Below, piece after piece: positions 6,991 to 13,809 of a DNA stretch of 19,205 nucleotides. The notes below the pieces were generated by a model. It worked only from the letters and a program-made list of their open reading frames with translations. It searched no databases and had not been told where the DNA came from. The first letter of the stretch is position 1; each line of letters begins with the position of its first letter. Source of the DNA: Alistipes sp. (lineage in GTDB: Bacteria; Bacteroidota; Bacteroidia; Bacteroidales; Rikenellaceae); NCBI GenBank assembly GCA_020026435.1, contig JAHHQK010000040.1, forward strand, positions 1 through 19,205, written 5' to 3'. The position numbers and the translations under genes are program-made.

Positions 6991-8481
6991 CTATGCTTCG
7001 GGGTCTGTCCAGTCGCCGTTTTTCTTGATCAGCTCGATCAGATGGTCTAAAGCCTCTTCCTGGGGAATGTTGCGCTCGATCACCTCGCGCCCTTTGTAGA
7101 GGGTGATGCGGTTGGGGGCGGCGCCCACATATCCGTAGTCGGCGTCGGCCATCTCGCCCGGACCGTTGACGATGCAGCCCATGATGCCGATCTTGAGGTT
7201 CTTGAGGTGTCCCGTGCGGGCCTTGATGTCGGCCAGGGTCTGCTCGATGTCGTAGAGCGTGCGGCCGCAGCTGGGGCAGGCGATGTATTCGGTGTGGGAG
7301 AAGCGCACGCGGGCCGATTGGAGGATGTGAAGTTCCACCTCGCGGATCTGTGCGGGGGTGAAGGCCGGGGCGTCGATCCAGATACCGTCGGCCAGTCCGT
7401 CGAGGAAGAGCGGGCCGAGATCGGCGGCGGCCTTCACGGCCATGGTCTCCAGGTCGGTGTCCTCGTAGCGGCGTTTGACGATGACGGGTTCGTCGGCCTG
7501 TTCCAGGTTGAGGATCGCGGCACGCAGCTCGGCCGTGGGGTTCTCCGAGGTGGATTCCAGGAGGCGGAATCCCTCGTGCGGTTCACTGTGGATGACGGGC
7601 GTGGTGATGGTCGAGCGGCGGCGGAAGACCGTGGGGGAGTAGCGTTCGGGGTGCTTGACCTCGAAGACTCCGGGACGGGAGGCGAAGTGTTCAACTAGAA
7701 GACGGGCCACCGGAATCTCGTTCTCGGGAGCCTCGGTGAGCGATACGCGGATCGTGTCGCCCAGGCCGTCGGCCATCAGCGCACCGATGCCCACGGCACT
7801 TTTGATGCGGCCCTCCAGTCCGTTGCCGGCCTCGGTGACGCCCAGGTGGATCGGGTAGTGCATCCCCTCGCTGTCCATGGCCTCGATCAGCAGGCGGTAG
7901 GCGATGACCATCACCCTGGTGTTGGACGATTTCATCGAGACGACCACCTGGTCGAAGTCGTGCTTTTGGCACACGCGCAGGAACTCCATGGCGGCGGCGA
8001 CCATACCCTCGGGGGTGTCGCCCAGTTCGTCGAAGATGCGCTTGCCGAGTGAGCCGTGGTTCACGCCGATACGCAGGGCCACGCCCCGTTCACGGCACTG
8101 CTCGATCAGGGCGTCGAGTTCGCCATGGTCGGTACGGTAGTTGCCCGGGTTGATGCGCACCTTGTCGACATGACGGGCAGCCACGGCGGCCACCTCCGGC
8201 AGGAAGTGGATGTCGGCCACCAGAGCCGTGTCGAAACCCTCGCGGCGCAACTCCGCGGTGATGTTACCCAGGTTCTCGCCCTCGCGGCATCCCTGGGCCG
8301 TGAGGCGTACGATGGGGCCTCCGGCACGGGCTATGCGTTTGATCTGTTCGACACAGGCCTGGGTGTCGTTGGTGTCGGTATTGGTCATGGATTGGACGGC
8401 CACGGGGTGGCCCGAGCCGATGACTGTGTGTCCGATGCGCACCTCGCACGTCGGGCGACGGCTGAATTGGGTAAGATTCAT
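6991..8481 (-). CDS. ispG: 4-hydroxy-3-methylbut-2-en-1-yl diphosphate synthase (compact three-domain form)
   Basis: IspG (GcpE) converts methylerythritol cyclodiphosphate to HMBPP, the penultimate step of the non-mevalonate isoprenoid pathway, with a [4Fe-4S] cluster. The 496-residue protein has a TIM-barrel domain (about 1-265, with VQSMTNTDT, KVRINPGNY and RIGVNHGSL). A central segment spans about 266-375, and the C-terminal iron-sulfur domain carries Cys402 and Cys405 (CPSCGRT), Cys436 (MGCIVNGPGE) and Glu443. All cluster ligands are present. The length lies between the two-domain E. coli type (about 370 aa) and the large-insert plant/Bacteroides type (600 aa or more). The tail of the insert (VIVKRRYEDTDLETMAVKAAADLG) is retained, so the central domain appears shortened. 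Its promoter is at 8587-8618, leaving a leader of about 100 nt. Confidence 0.95.
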   Translation of the reverse strand: MNLTQFSRRPTCEVRIGHTVIGSGHPVAVQSMTNTDTNDTQACVEQIKRIARAGGPIVRLTAQGCREGENLGNITAELRREGFDTALVADIHFLPEVAAVAARHVDKVRINPGNYRTDHGELDALIEQCRERGVALRIGVNHGSLGKRIFDELGDTPEGMVAAAMEFLRVCQKHDFDQVVVSMKSSNTRVMVIAYRLLIEAMDSEGMHYPIHLGVTEAGNGLEGRIKSAVGIGALMADGLGDTIRVSLTEAPENEIPVARLLVEHFASRPGVFEVKHPERYSPTVFRRRSTITTPVIHSEPHEGFRLLESTSENPTAELRAAILNLEQADEPVIVKRRYEDTDLETMAVKAAADLGPLFLDGLADGIWIDAPAFTPAQIREVELHILQSARVRFSHTEYIACPSCGRTLYDIEQTLADIKARTGHLKNLKIGIMGCIVNGPGEMADADYGYVGAAPNRITLYKGREVIERNIPQEEALDHLIELIKKNGDWTDPEA

Positions 8482-8586
8482 TGTGACTTGTTTTTTATAT
8501 CTTCACAAAAACGGCGGCGGGGAGGGGGCGGGGCTGTCTAAGTCCGCATTGCCCGACGCTGCTCTGCCGGACCGCATTATATTCGG

Positions 8587-8618
8587 CAAATATACGAAAA
8601 GGAGGGGGCAATGGCAAG
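8587..8618 (-). promoter_or_regulatory. promoter for ispG
   Basis: On the minus strand, CTTG (8618-8615) is followed after 20 nt by TATATTTG (8594-8587). This is a perfect -7 TAnnTTTG and a one-mismatch -33 TTTG at ideal spacing. It implies transcription from about 8580 and a 5' leader near 100 nt. The leader is C-rich on the transcript (it opposes a run of GGGG/GGGGG/GGGG at 8519-8533). Confidence 0.6.
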
Positions 8619-8659
8619 CGGAAAACGCAGTTTGGTGCAGAAGTCCCGTGGGGCAACGG

Positions 8660-8700
8660 TCCGGAGCGGAGGCAGGCTCTGTTTCCGGAATCCGGAGCGG
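8660..8700 (+). repeat. two copies of TCCGGAGCGG in the ispG-recG spacer
   Basis: The 10-mer TCCGGAGCGG occurs at 8660-8669 and 8691-8700, with 31 bp between starts. A third copy lies in another gene-free spacer at 16645-16654. All three are in the same orientation and lead into a G-rich run. The function is unknown. Confidence 0.5.
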
Positions 8701-8731
8701 CGGGGGCGGGGTGAAAAGAAATCGGGGTGGA

Positions 8732-8763
8732 ATTGCCGATTTTATCGAAAAATATTATATTTG
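8732..8763 (+). promoter_or_regulatory. promoter for recG
   Basis: ATTG (8732-8735), then 20 nt, then TATATTTG (8756-8763). The -7 box is perfect and the -33 box has one mismatch. Transcription would start near 8770, about 17 nt before the GTG start of recG. It is divergent from the ispG promoter about 110 bp away. Confidence 0.65.
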
Positions 8764-8786
8764 TAAATTATAGATAATGTTTTCGC

Positions 8787-10901
8787 GTGGATAATTATTG
8801 GGATCGAGATGTGAAATTTGTCCCGGGAGTCGGTGAAGCCCGGGCCAAGGTGTTGGAACGGGAGTTGGGAATCACGACGCTCGGCGATCTGCTGGGCCAC
8901 TATCCGTTCCGCTATATCGACCGCACGCGGATCTATCGTATCGGCGAGATCTCCGAAGCCTCGAATCTGAGCTATGTGCAGTTCCGCGCCCGAATCGTGG
9001 GTGTGGCCTATGCCGGCGAGGGGCGCAAGCGGAGGTTCACGGCCTATGCCCAGGACGAAACCGGACGCGCCGAGCTGATCTGGTTCCAGGGCATCAAGTG
9101 GATCGAAAAACGCGTGGAGGTCGGGCGCGAATACCTCGTTTTCGGCCGGCCGTCGTTCTTCCGCGGAAGTCTTAATATGGCCCATCCCGAGCTGGAGACC
9201 ATCGAGCAGGCCCTCTCGCGCAAGGCCGAGAGCGGGATGCAGGGTATCTATCCCTCGACCGAGAAGATCACGAACCTCTTCGGCACGAAGGGCATGTACC
9301 GCGTGATCTGCAGTGCGTGGGCCCTGGCCGGACAGCATATCCGGGAGACCCTGCCCGAGGAGTTGAGGCGGAGGTGCGGGCTGATGTCCCTCGGGGAGGC
9401 GGTCTATAACGTCCATTTCCCCCAGTCGCAGGAGTCGTTGCGCCGGGCGCAGGAGCGTCTGAAGTTTGACGAATTGCTGGGCGTGCAGCTCAACATCCAG
9501 CAGCGGCGCACGGAGCGTATGGCGCGCAACAACGGTTTTCTTTTCCCGCGTGTGGGTCATGCCTTCAATACCTTTTTCAACGAAAAACTTCCCTTCCCGC
9601 TGACCGGAGCCCAGAAGCGCGTGATCCGCGAGATTCGCAACGACACGGTGACAGGATTCCAGATGAACCGTCTCCTGCAGGGCGACGTCGGCAGCGGCAA
9701 GACCCTCGTGGCACTCATGTCGATGCTGCTGGCCGTCGACAACGGATTCCAGGCCTGCATGATGGCCCCGACCGAGATCCTGGCCCGCCAGCATTTCGCC
9801 ACCATCACCCGTATGCTGGAAGGCGTGGGGGTGAAGTGTGCCATACTGACCGGAGCGTCGAAGAGCCGCGAGCGCAAGGAGTCGCTCGAGGGGATCGCCT
9901 CGGGGGAGGTGAAGATACTGATCGGCACCCATGCCCTGATCGAGGAGCGGGTGCAGTTTCTCAACCTGGGATTTGTGGTCATCGACGAGCAGCACCGCTT
10001 CGGTGTGGAGCAGCGCGCACGGATGTGGACCAAGAATGCCCGTCCGCCCCATATCCTGGTGATGACCGCCACCCCAATTCCCCGCACGCTGGCCATGACC
10101 CTCTACGGCGACCTGGATGTCTCGGTGATCGACGAACTGCCGCCCGGACGACACCCCATCCGCACGGTCCACTACACCGATTCGGCCCGTCTGAGGCTGT
10201 GGGGATTCATGCGGCAGGAGATCAAGAAGGGCCGTCAGGTCTATGTGGTCTATCCGCTCATCAAGGAGTCGGAGTCGATGGACTACAAGGATCTCACGGA
10301 CGGCTACGAGGCCATTTCGCGCGATTTTCCGCTGCCCGAATACGTTACGACCATCTGTCACGGCAAGATGAAGCCCGCCGACAAGGAGGAGTCCATGCGG
10401 CAGTTCAAGTCGGGCGAGGCCGACATCATGGTGGCCACATCGGTCATCGAGGTGGGGGTCGATGTGCCGAATGCCACGGTGATGGTCATCGAGTCGGCTG
10501 AGCGGTTCGGTCTTTCGCAGCTGCACCAGTTGCGCGGGCGTGTGGGCCGAGGCGGGGAGCAGTCCTACTGCATACTCATGTCGGGCGAGAAGCTCTCTCG
10601 GGATTCGCGGGCGCGGCTCGATGCCATGTGCGAGACCTCGGACGGATTCCGCCTGGCGGAGCTGGATCTCAAACTGCGCGGTGCGGGCGACATCAACGGC
10701 ACGCAGCAGAGCGGCATGGCCTTCGATCTGAAGATCGCAAACCCGACCCTCGACCAGGAACTTCTGGCGCGGACCCGTGACGAGGCCATCGCCATCCTGG
10801 AGCGTGATCCCGGGCTGAAACTCCCCGAAAACCGGGGACTCGAAGAGTTGCGCCGCCGTCATTCGGGGCGCGAGGAGATCGACTTTTCGCGAATCTCCTG
10901 A
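8787..10901 (+). CDS. recG: ATP-dependent DNA helicase RecG
   Basis: RecG is a superfamily 2 helicase that remodels stalled replication forks and Holliday junctions. The 704-residue protein (E. coli has 693) has an N-terminal wedge/OB domain (about residues 1-250) holding FVPGVGEARA and the LLGHYPFRYIDRT stretch. Two RecA-like motor domains follow, with Walker A GDVGSGKT (299-306), a DEQH box (400-403), TATPIPRTLAMTLYGDLD (from 427) and motif VI QLRGRVGR (581-588). The C-terminal TRG-type segment RGAGDINGTQQSG follows at about 631-643. All motor motifs are intact. The start is a GTG at 8787: there is no in-frame ATG between it and the promoter, and MDNYWDRDVKFVPGVG aligns with the usual start of the family. 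A DUF3108 gene follows after 37 bp with no promoter box between, so cotranscription is likely. Confidence 0.97.
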   Translation: MDNYWDRDVKFVPGVGEARAKVLERELGITTLGDLLGHYPFRYIDRTRIYRIGEISEASNLSYVQFRARIVGVAYAGEGRKRRFTAYAQDETGRAELIWFQGIKWIEKRVEVGREYLVFGRPSFFRGSLNMAHPELETIEQALSRKAESGMQGIYPSTEKITNLFGTKGMYRVICSAWALAGQHIRETLPEELRRRCGLMSLGEAVYNVHFPQSQESLRRAQERLKFDELLGVQLNIQQRRTERMARNNGFLFPRVGHAFNTFFNEKLPFPLTGAQKRVIREIRNDTVTGFQMNRLLQGDVGSGKTLVALMSMLLAVDNGFQACMMAPTEILARQHFATITRMLEGVGVKCAILTGASKSRERKESLEGIASGEVKILIGTHALIEERVQFLNLGFVVIDEQHRFGVEQRARMWTKNARPPHILVMTATPIPRTLAMTLYGDLDVSVIDELPPGRHPIRTVHYTDSARLRLWGFMRQEIKKGRQVYVVYPLIKESESMDYKDLTDGYEAISRDFPLPEYVTTICHGKMKPADKEESMRQFKSGEADIMVATSVIEVGVDVPNATVMVIESAERFGLSQLHQLRGRVGRGGEQSYCILMSGEKLSRDSRARLDAMCETSDGFRLAELDLKLRGAGDINGTQQSGMAFDLKIANPTLDQELLARTRDEAIAILERDPGLKLPENRGLEELRRRHSGREEIDFSRIS

Positions 10902-10938
10902 GAATATTGGTCTGAAACCTGTAAAAACGAACGGATAT

Positions 10939-11724
10939 ATGAAACGATTTCTGATGACAATACTGCTGCTGGCGGCGGCTCTGCCTCTCTCGGCCCAACT
11001 CTACCATCCGGGCGAGGTGCTCGAATACCGCGTCAGCTACAAGGCGCGGATGTTCCCCAATACGGAGGTCGGCACCGTGACGCTGACCACCGAGAACGAT
11101 GGCCGGGGCTACAAGGTCGTGGGTGTGGGACGCACGCTGCCCACCTACCGCTGGTTCTTCAACCTGGAGGATATCTACACCCTGGAGGTCGATCCCCAGA
11201 GCCTGCGTACGCGCTCTTTCGTGAGCGACATCCACGAGGGGGACTACACCTTCAACAGCCGCTATGACTACGACTGGGACTCCCTGCGTGTGAACACCGT
11301 ATGGCACAGCCGCAAAAACCCCGAAAACCGCAGGACGATGATCCTCACGGAGGAGAGCATGGATCCCATTTCGCTCTTCTTCAAGATGCGTTCGGCCAAT
11401 GCGGATGACTTTGTCGAGGGGGAGGTCAAGGAATTGCAGATGGTGCTCCAGGACACGATCCGCCCGCTGCATTACCGCTTCCTGGGACGCGAGAGCAAGC
11501 GCATCCGCAACATGGGGCGTTTCGAGACCCTCAAGTTCGAGTGCGAACTGGGATCGTCGGAGGGTTTCTCCTTTACCGACGGCACGATCTTCACCATCTG
11601 GATCTCGGACGACGAGAACAAAATCCCGCTCTATATCGAGTCGCCGGTGCGGGTCGGCAGCATCCAAGGCTACATTTCAAGCTACAAAGGGCTTAAATAT
11701 CCGGTCAAAAGTAAAGTAAAATAA
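10939..11724 (+). CDS. exported DUF3108-family protein
   Basis: A 261-residue protein with a typical signal peptide (MKRFLMTILLLAAALPLSAQ, cleavage near residue 20). A beta-rich domain follows. The YHPGEVLEYRVSYKARMFPNTEVGT opening, the EDIYTLEVDPQSL stretch and the C-terminal DGTIFTIWISDDENKIPLYIES section are what I associate with DUF3108. There the protein is periplasmic and of unknown function. No lipobox cysteine is present, so it should be soluble in the periplasm. It starts 37 bp after recG on the same strand. The link to recG is probably just cotranscription, since the two proteins act in different compartments. A -7 box for the next gene starts 10 bp after its stop. The family call is reasonably secure; the function is not known. 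Confidence 0.82.
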   Translation: MKRFLMTILLLAAALPLSAQLYHPGEVLEYRVSYKARMFPNTEVGTVTLTTENDGRGYKVVGVGRTLPTYRWFFNLEDIYTLEVDPQSLRTRSFVSDIHEGDYTFNSRYDYDWDSLRVNTVWHSRKNPENRRTMILTEESMDPISLFFKMRSANADDFVEGEVKELQMVLQDTIRPLHYRFLGRESKRIRNMGRFETLKFECELGSSEGFSFTDGTIFTIWISDDENKIPLYIESPVRVGSIQGYISSYKGLKYPVKSKVK

Positions 11725-11734
11725 ATTTTTTCAT

Positions 11735-11742
11735 TACCTTTG
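11735..11742 (+). promoter_or_regulatory. -7 promoter element for the coiled-coil gene
   Basis: TACCTTTG is a perfect TAnnTTTG and is embedded in the AT-rich end of the DUF3108 transcript. No -33 TTTG stands at the right distance. It would give a leader of roughly 90 nt before the ATG at 11840. That leader is very GC-rich, with local inverted repeats (GCCC-TGCG-GGGC at about 11753-11764; CGGTCCCGGGCCG near 11790-11802). Confidence 0.5.
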
Positions 11743-11839
11743 AGGCGATGGCGGCCCTGCGGGGCGGGGGCGTTCCCTGTGGGGAGCGACGGTCCCGGGC
11801 CGTGAAGAAAAAACAGACAATTGGTAAATCTTAAAATTT

Positions 11840-12781
11840 ATGGAGGAGAACAATAAAGGATATAATCCCTCGGAACTGGAGGAAGAAGAGGATTATATGT
11901 ACCAACAGCCCGACGGCGGAAAGTCGATACGCGGTTATCGGATTGTGATCATCATCCTTTCGGTGATTCTGGTGGCCATCTCGGTCCTGTATTACAGCAT
12001 CCACCGTCAGCAGATGATCGACAATGAACTGTTGCAGGCCGATCGCGATTCGATCCAGTGCGACCTGGGCCGTCTGATGAACGATTACGACAATCTGCAG
12101 ATCGCCAACGACACCATCTCGGCCAACCTGGCCGTGGAGCGCAACCGCGCCGATTCGCTGATGTCGCGTCTGAAGAAGGAGCGTTCGTGGAGCCTGTCCA
12201 AGATCAAGCAGTATGAGAAGGAGGTCGGCACGCTGCGTTCGCTGATGAAGGGTTACATCCATCAGATCGACTCGCTCAACACGCTCAACAAGAAACTCAT
12301 CAACGAGAACGTAGGCTACCGCAAGGAGATCTCGTCGGCAAAACTGCGTGCCGATATGGCCGAGGAGAAAGCCGCCGAGCTGGACAACAAGGTGCGTGTG
12401 GGTTCGGTCATCAAGGCCCGCAACATCAACCTCGTGGCCCTCAGCAGCCGCAGCAACCCCGTGTCGAGAATCAAGAATGCCGCCCGTCTGCGTGTGGACT
12501 TCGTGATGACGGCCAACGAACTGGCCAACCCCGGCAACAAGGCCGTCTATGTGCGTATCTCGTCGCCCGATGGATATGTCCTCACCACCGAGGCCATGCC
12601 CACCTTCGACTTCGACGGCGAGCGTCTGAGCTATTCGGCCATGCGTGAGGTCGACTATCAGAACCAGGATCTGGAGGTCGGCATCTACTTCAACTCGACG
12701 GGATTCACCGCCGGAACCTATCTCGTGCAGCTCTACTGCGACGGCCGCATGATCGGCGAGGCGAAGATCCCGATGAGATAG
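11840..12781 (+). CDS. membrane-anchored coiled-coil protein of unknown function
   Basis: A 313-residue protein I do not recognise as a named family. In order it has an acidic, tyrosine-containing cytoplasmic N-terminus (residues 1-30, with ELEEEEDYMYQQ) and one transmembrane helix (about 33-53, IVIIILSVILVAISVLYY). A long heptad-patterned coiled coil follows (about 58-185, rich in Leu, Asn, Lys and Glu), then a C-terminal beta-type domain (about 186-313). That last domain reads like an Ig or transthyretin-like sandwich (AVYVRISSPDGYVLT, LEVGIYF, AGTYLVQLYCDG). The charge pattern suggests a type II topology, with the coiled coil and sandwich in the periplasm; Cys74 and Cys300 could both be exposed there. 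A role as envelope scaffold or adaptor is only a guess. It is monocistronic, with a -7 box at 11735 and a strong terminator at 12836. Confidence 0.85.
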   Translation: MEENNKGYNPSELEEEEDYMYQQPDGGKSIRGYRIVIIILSVILVAISVLYYSIHRQQMIDNELLQADRDSIQCDLGRLMNDYDNLQIANDTISANLAVERNRADSLMSRLKKERSWSLSKIKQYEKEVGTLRSLMKGYIHQIDSLNTLNKKLINENVGYRKEISSAKLRADMAEEKAAELDNKVRVGSVIKARNINLVALSSRSNPVSRIKNAARLRVDFVMTANELANPGNKAVYVRISSPDGYVLTTEAMPTFDFDGERLSYSAMREVDYQNQDLEVGIYFNSTGFTAGTYLVQLYCDGRMIGEAKIPMR

Positions 12782-12835
12782 TCCCCCTGCAAGGTGTTTT
12801 ACCGCCCCCTTCGATGTGGGGCGGATGGATAGATG

Positions 12836-12875
12836 GCAGTCTGAGGAATCGAAAGATTCTTCAGACTGCTTTTTT
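12836..12875 (+). terminator. strong rho-independent terminator
   Basis: A 15-bp stem (12836-12850 pairing with 12855-12869, with a single G-U) is closed by a GAAA tetraloop and followed by six T residues (12870-12875). It lies 55 bp after the coiled-coil gene and should end that transcript efficiently. Confidence 0.92.
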
Positions 12876-13164
12876 GTGTCTTGCGGAGGATGTTTTGCGG
12901 AGGGGTGTCGTGGCGGGTTTCCGCAGAGGATTTTGCGGGCGTTCTCCTGCGGGGGGAGCGAAGGGTTTGGAAGGAAAACGGAGGAGAATTTGGGGCTTTT
13001 GCGGGGGTGACGAAAAGATTGGTCCGGCAGGAGGGCTTGGTATTGGGAAAAGGAACGGGTGGGGTTGGAGGGTGGTGAAAAGAACGAGAATTTTGCGGCG
13101 GGGCAGACGGAGTATCGGGGGGGGCAGAAAATAGGAGATTGCGGTATGGGGTGAGGAATGGACG
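12876..13164. other. G-rich gene-free spacer
   Basis: This stretch of nearly 290 bp lies between two terminators. It holds no credible gene: open frames crossing it have no start context and abnormal composition (Pro/Ser runs on one strand, Gly/Arg/Trp runs on the other). The plus strand is strongly enriched in G over C, with many GGGG runs. A possible G-quadruplex motif of four G3+ runs lies at 13045-13072. No promoter or structured RNA is recognised. Confidence 0.6.
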
Positions 13165-13203
13165 AAAAAACGGGACAACCTCAAACAAGGTTGTCCCGTT
13201 TTT
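13165..13203 (-). terminator. bidirectional terminator of the PiT/DUF4924 transcript
   Basis: A perfect 11-bp stem CGGGACAACCT / AGGTTGTCCCG (13171-13181 and 13188-13198) with a 6-nt loop. It is flanked by AAAAAA on one side (13165-13170) and TTTTT on the other (13199-13203), so it can act on either strand. It lies 23 bp past the stop of the DUF4924 gene, its main client. Confidence 0.92.
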
Positions 13204-13225
13204 GTTGCAGGAATTTTCGTCCCGA

Positions 13226-13789
13226 CTATTTCGCTTCGTCCTTGAACAGATCCAGCTCTCCGAGCTCCACCTTGCGGTGGATGGCTGCCAGTTCGGCGAT
13301 GACCGGGGAGATGAACTCCAGGGTGTCGGTCACGGCCGACTTGTTGCCCTCGCCCTTGATGCGGTAGAGCATGGCGGCATAGAGGGCGCGGAAGCAAAGC
13401 TCCGTGTCGTTCATGCCGGGGTTGCCGATGATGGCTCTCAGACGCGGCAACTCGGGTTCGAGTCGGGCGTAGGTCTGGCGGTAATGCTCCCCCGCGGGCA
13501 GTTTCAACAGCTGGAGGTGCAGGTCGTGCAGGTCGAGGATCAGGTGGAGCGTATGCTCCAGGTGTCCTTTCTCGGCCTTGCCCTCCTCCTGGAGCAGGTT
13601 CACAAGATCCATGTACCACATCAGAAAGGCGGACTTGTCCTTTTCGGAAAGCTCCTTCCGGGGGGCGATCAGTTGTGAATAGATGGCCTCGGGGCTGAAT
13701 TGCAGGGCGCGGAACAGATCCTCCAGTTGCCACAGGTAGAGGATGTATTCGGCAATGTTTTCGTGACGTTTTGCGTGTGCTATATCCAT
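13226..13789 (-). CDS. DUF4924-family protein
   Basis: A 187-residue, almost wholly helical cytoplasmic protein without signal peptide or membrane segment. The N-terminus (MDIAHAKRHENIAEYILYLWQLEDLFRA) is characteristic of DUF4924, a family I know only from Bacteroidetes and for which no function is established. The N-terminal helices carry conserved-looking aromatic and acidic residues (YLWQLEDL, MWYMDLVNLL). The middle is Leu/His-rich (HLILDLHDLHLQLLKL, about residues 82-97), and the C-terminus is acidic. It starts 20 bp after the phosphate transporter gene on the same strand and shares its terminator, so the two are very probably a bicistronic unit. Whether it helps phosphate uptake or its regulation is inference from position only. 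Confidence 0.85.
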   Translation of the reverse strand: MDIAHAKRHENIAEYILYLWQLEDLFRALQFSPEAIYSQLIAPRKELSEKDKSAFLMWYMDLVNLLQEEGKAEKGHLEHTLHLILDLHDLHLQLLKLPAGEHYRQTYARLEPELPRLRAIIGNPGMNDTELCFRALYAAMLYRIKGEGNKSAVTDTLEFISPVIAELAAIHRKVELGELDLFKDEAK

Positions 13790-13809
13790 TTTTTTAGAAC
13801 TGTTTGCTT

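Noticed and set aside
8742..10862. Long open frame (about 700 codons) on the minus strand opposite recG
   Set aside because: RecG is unmistakable on the plus strand. The antisense frame stays open because of GC-rich third positions and has no domain or sensible start.
12861..13733. Minus-strand frame of 290 codons running from the DUF4924 gene through the terminator into the spacer
   Set aside because: It crosses a strong terminator hairpin and overlaps the well-supported DUF4924 frame; its C-terminal half is Pro/Ser/Arg low complexity.
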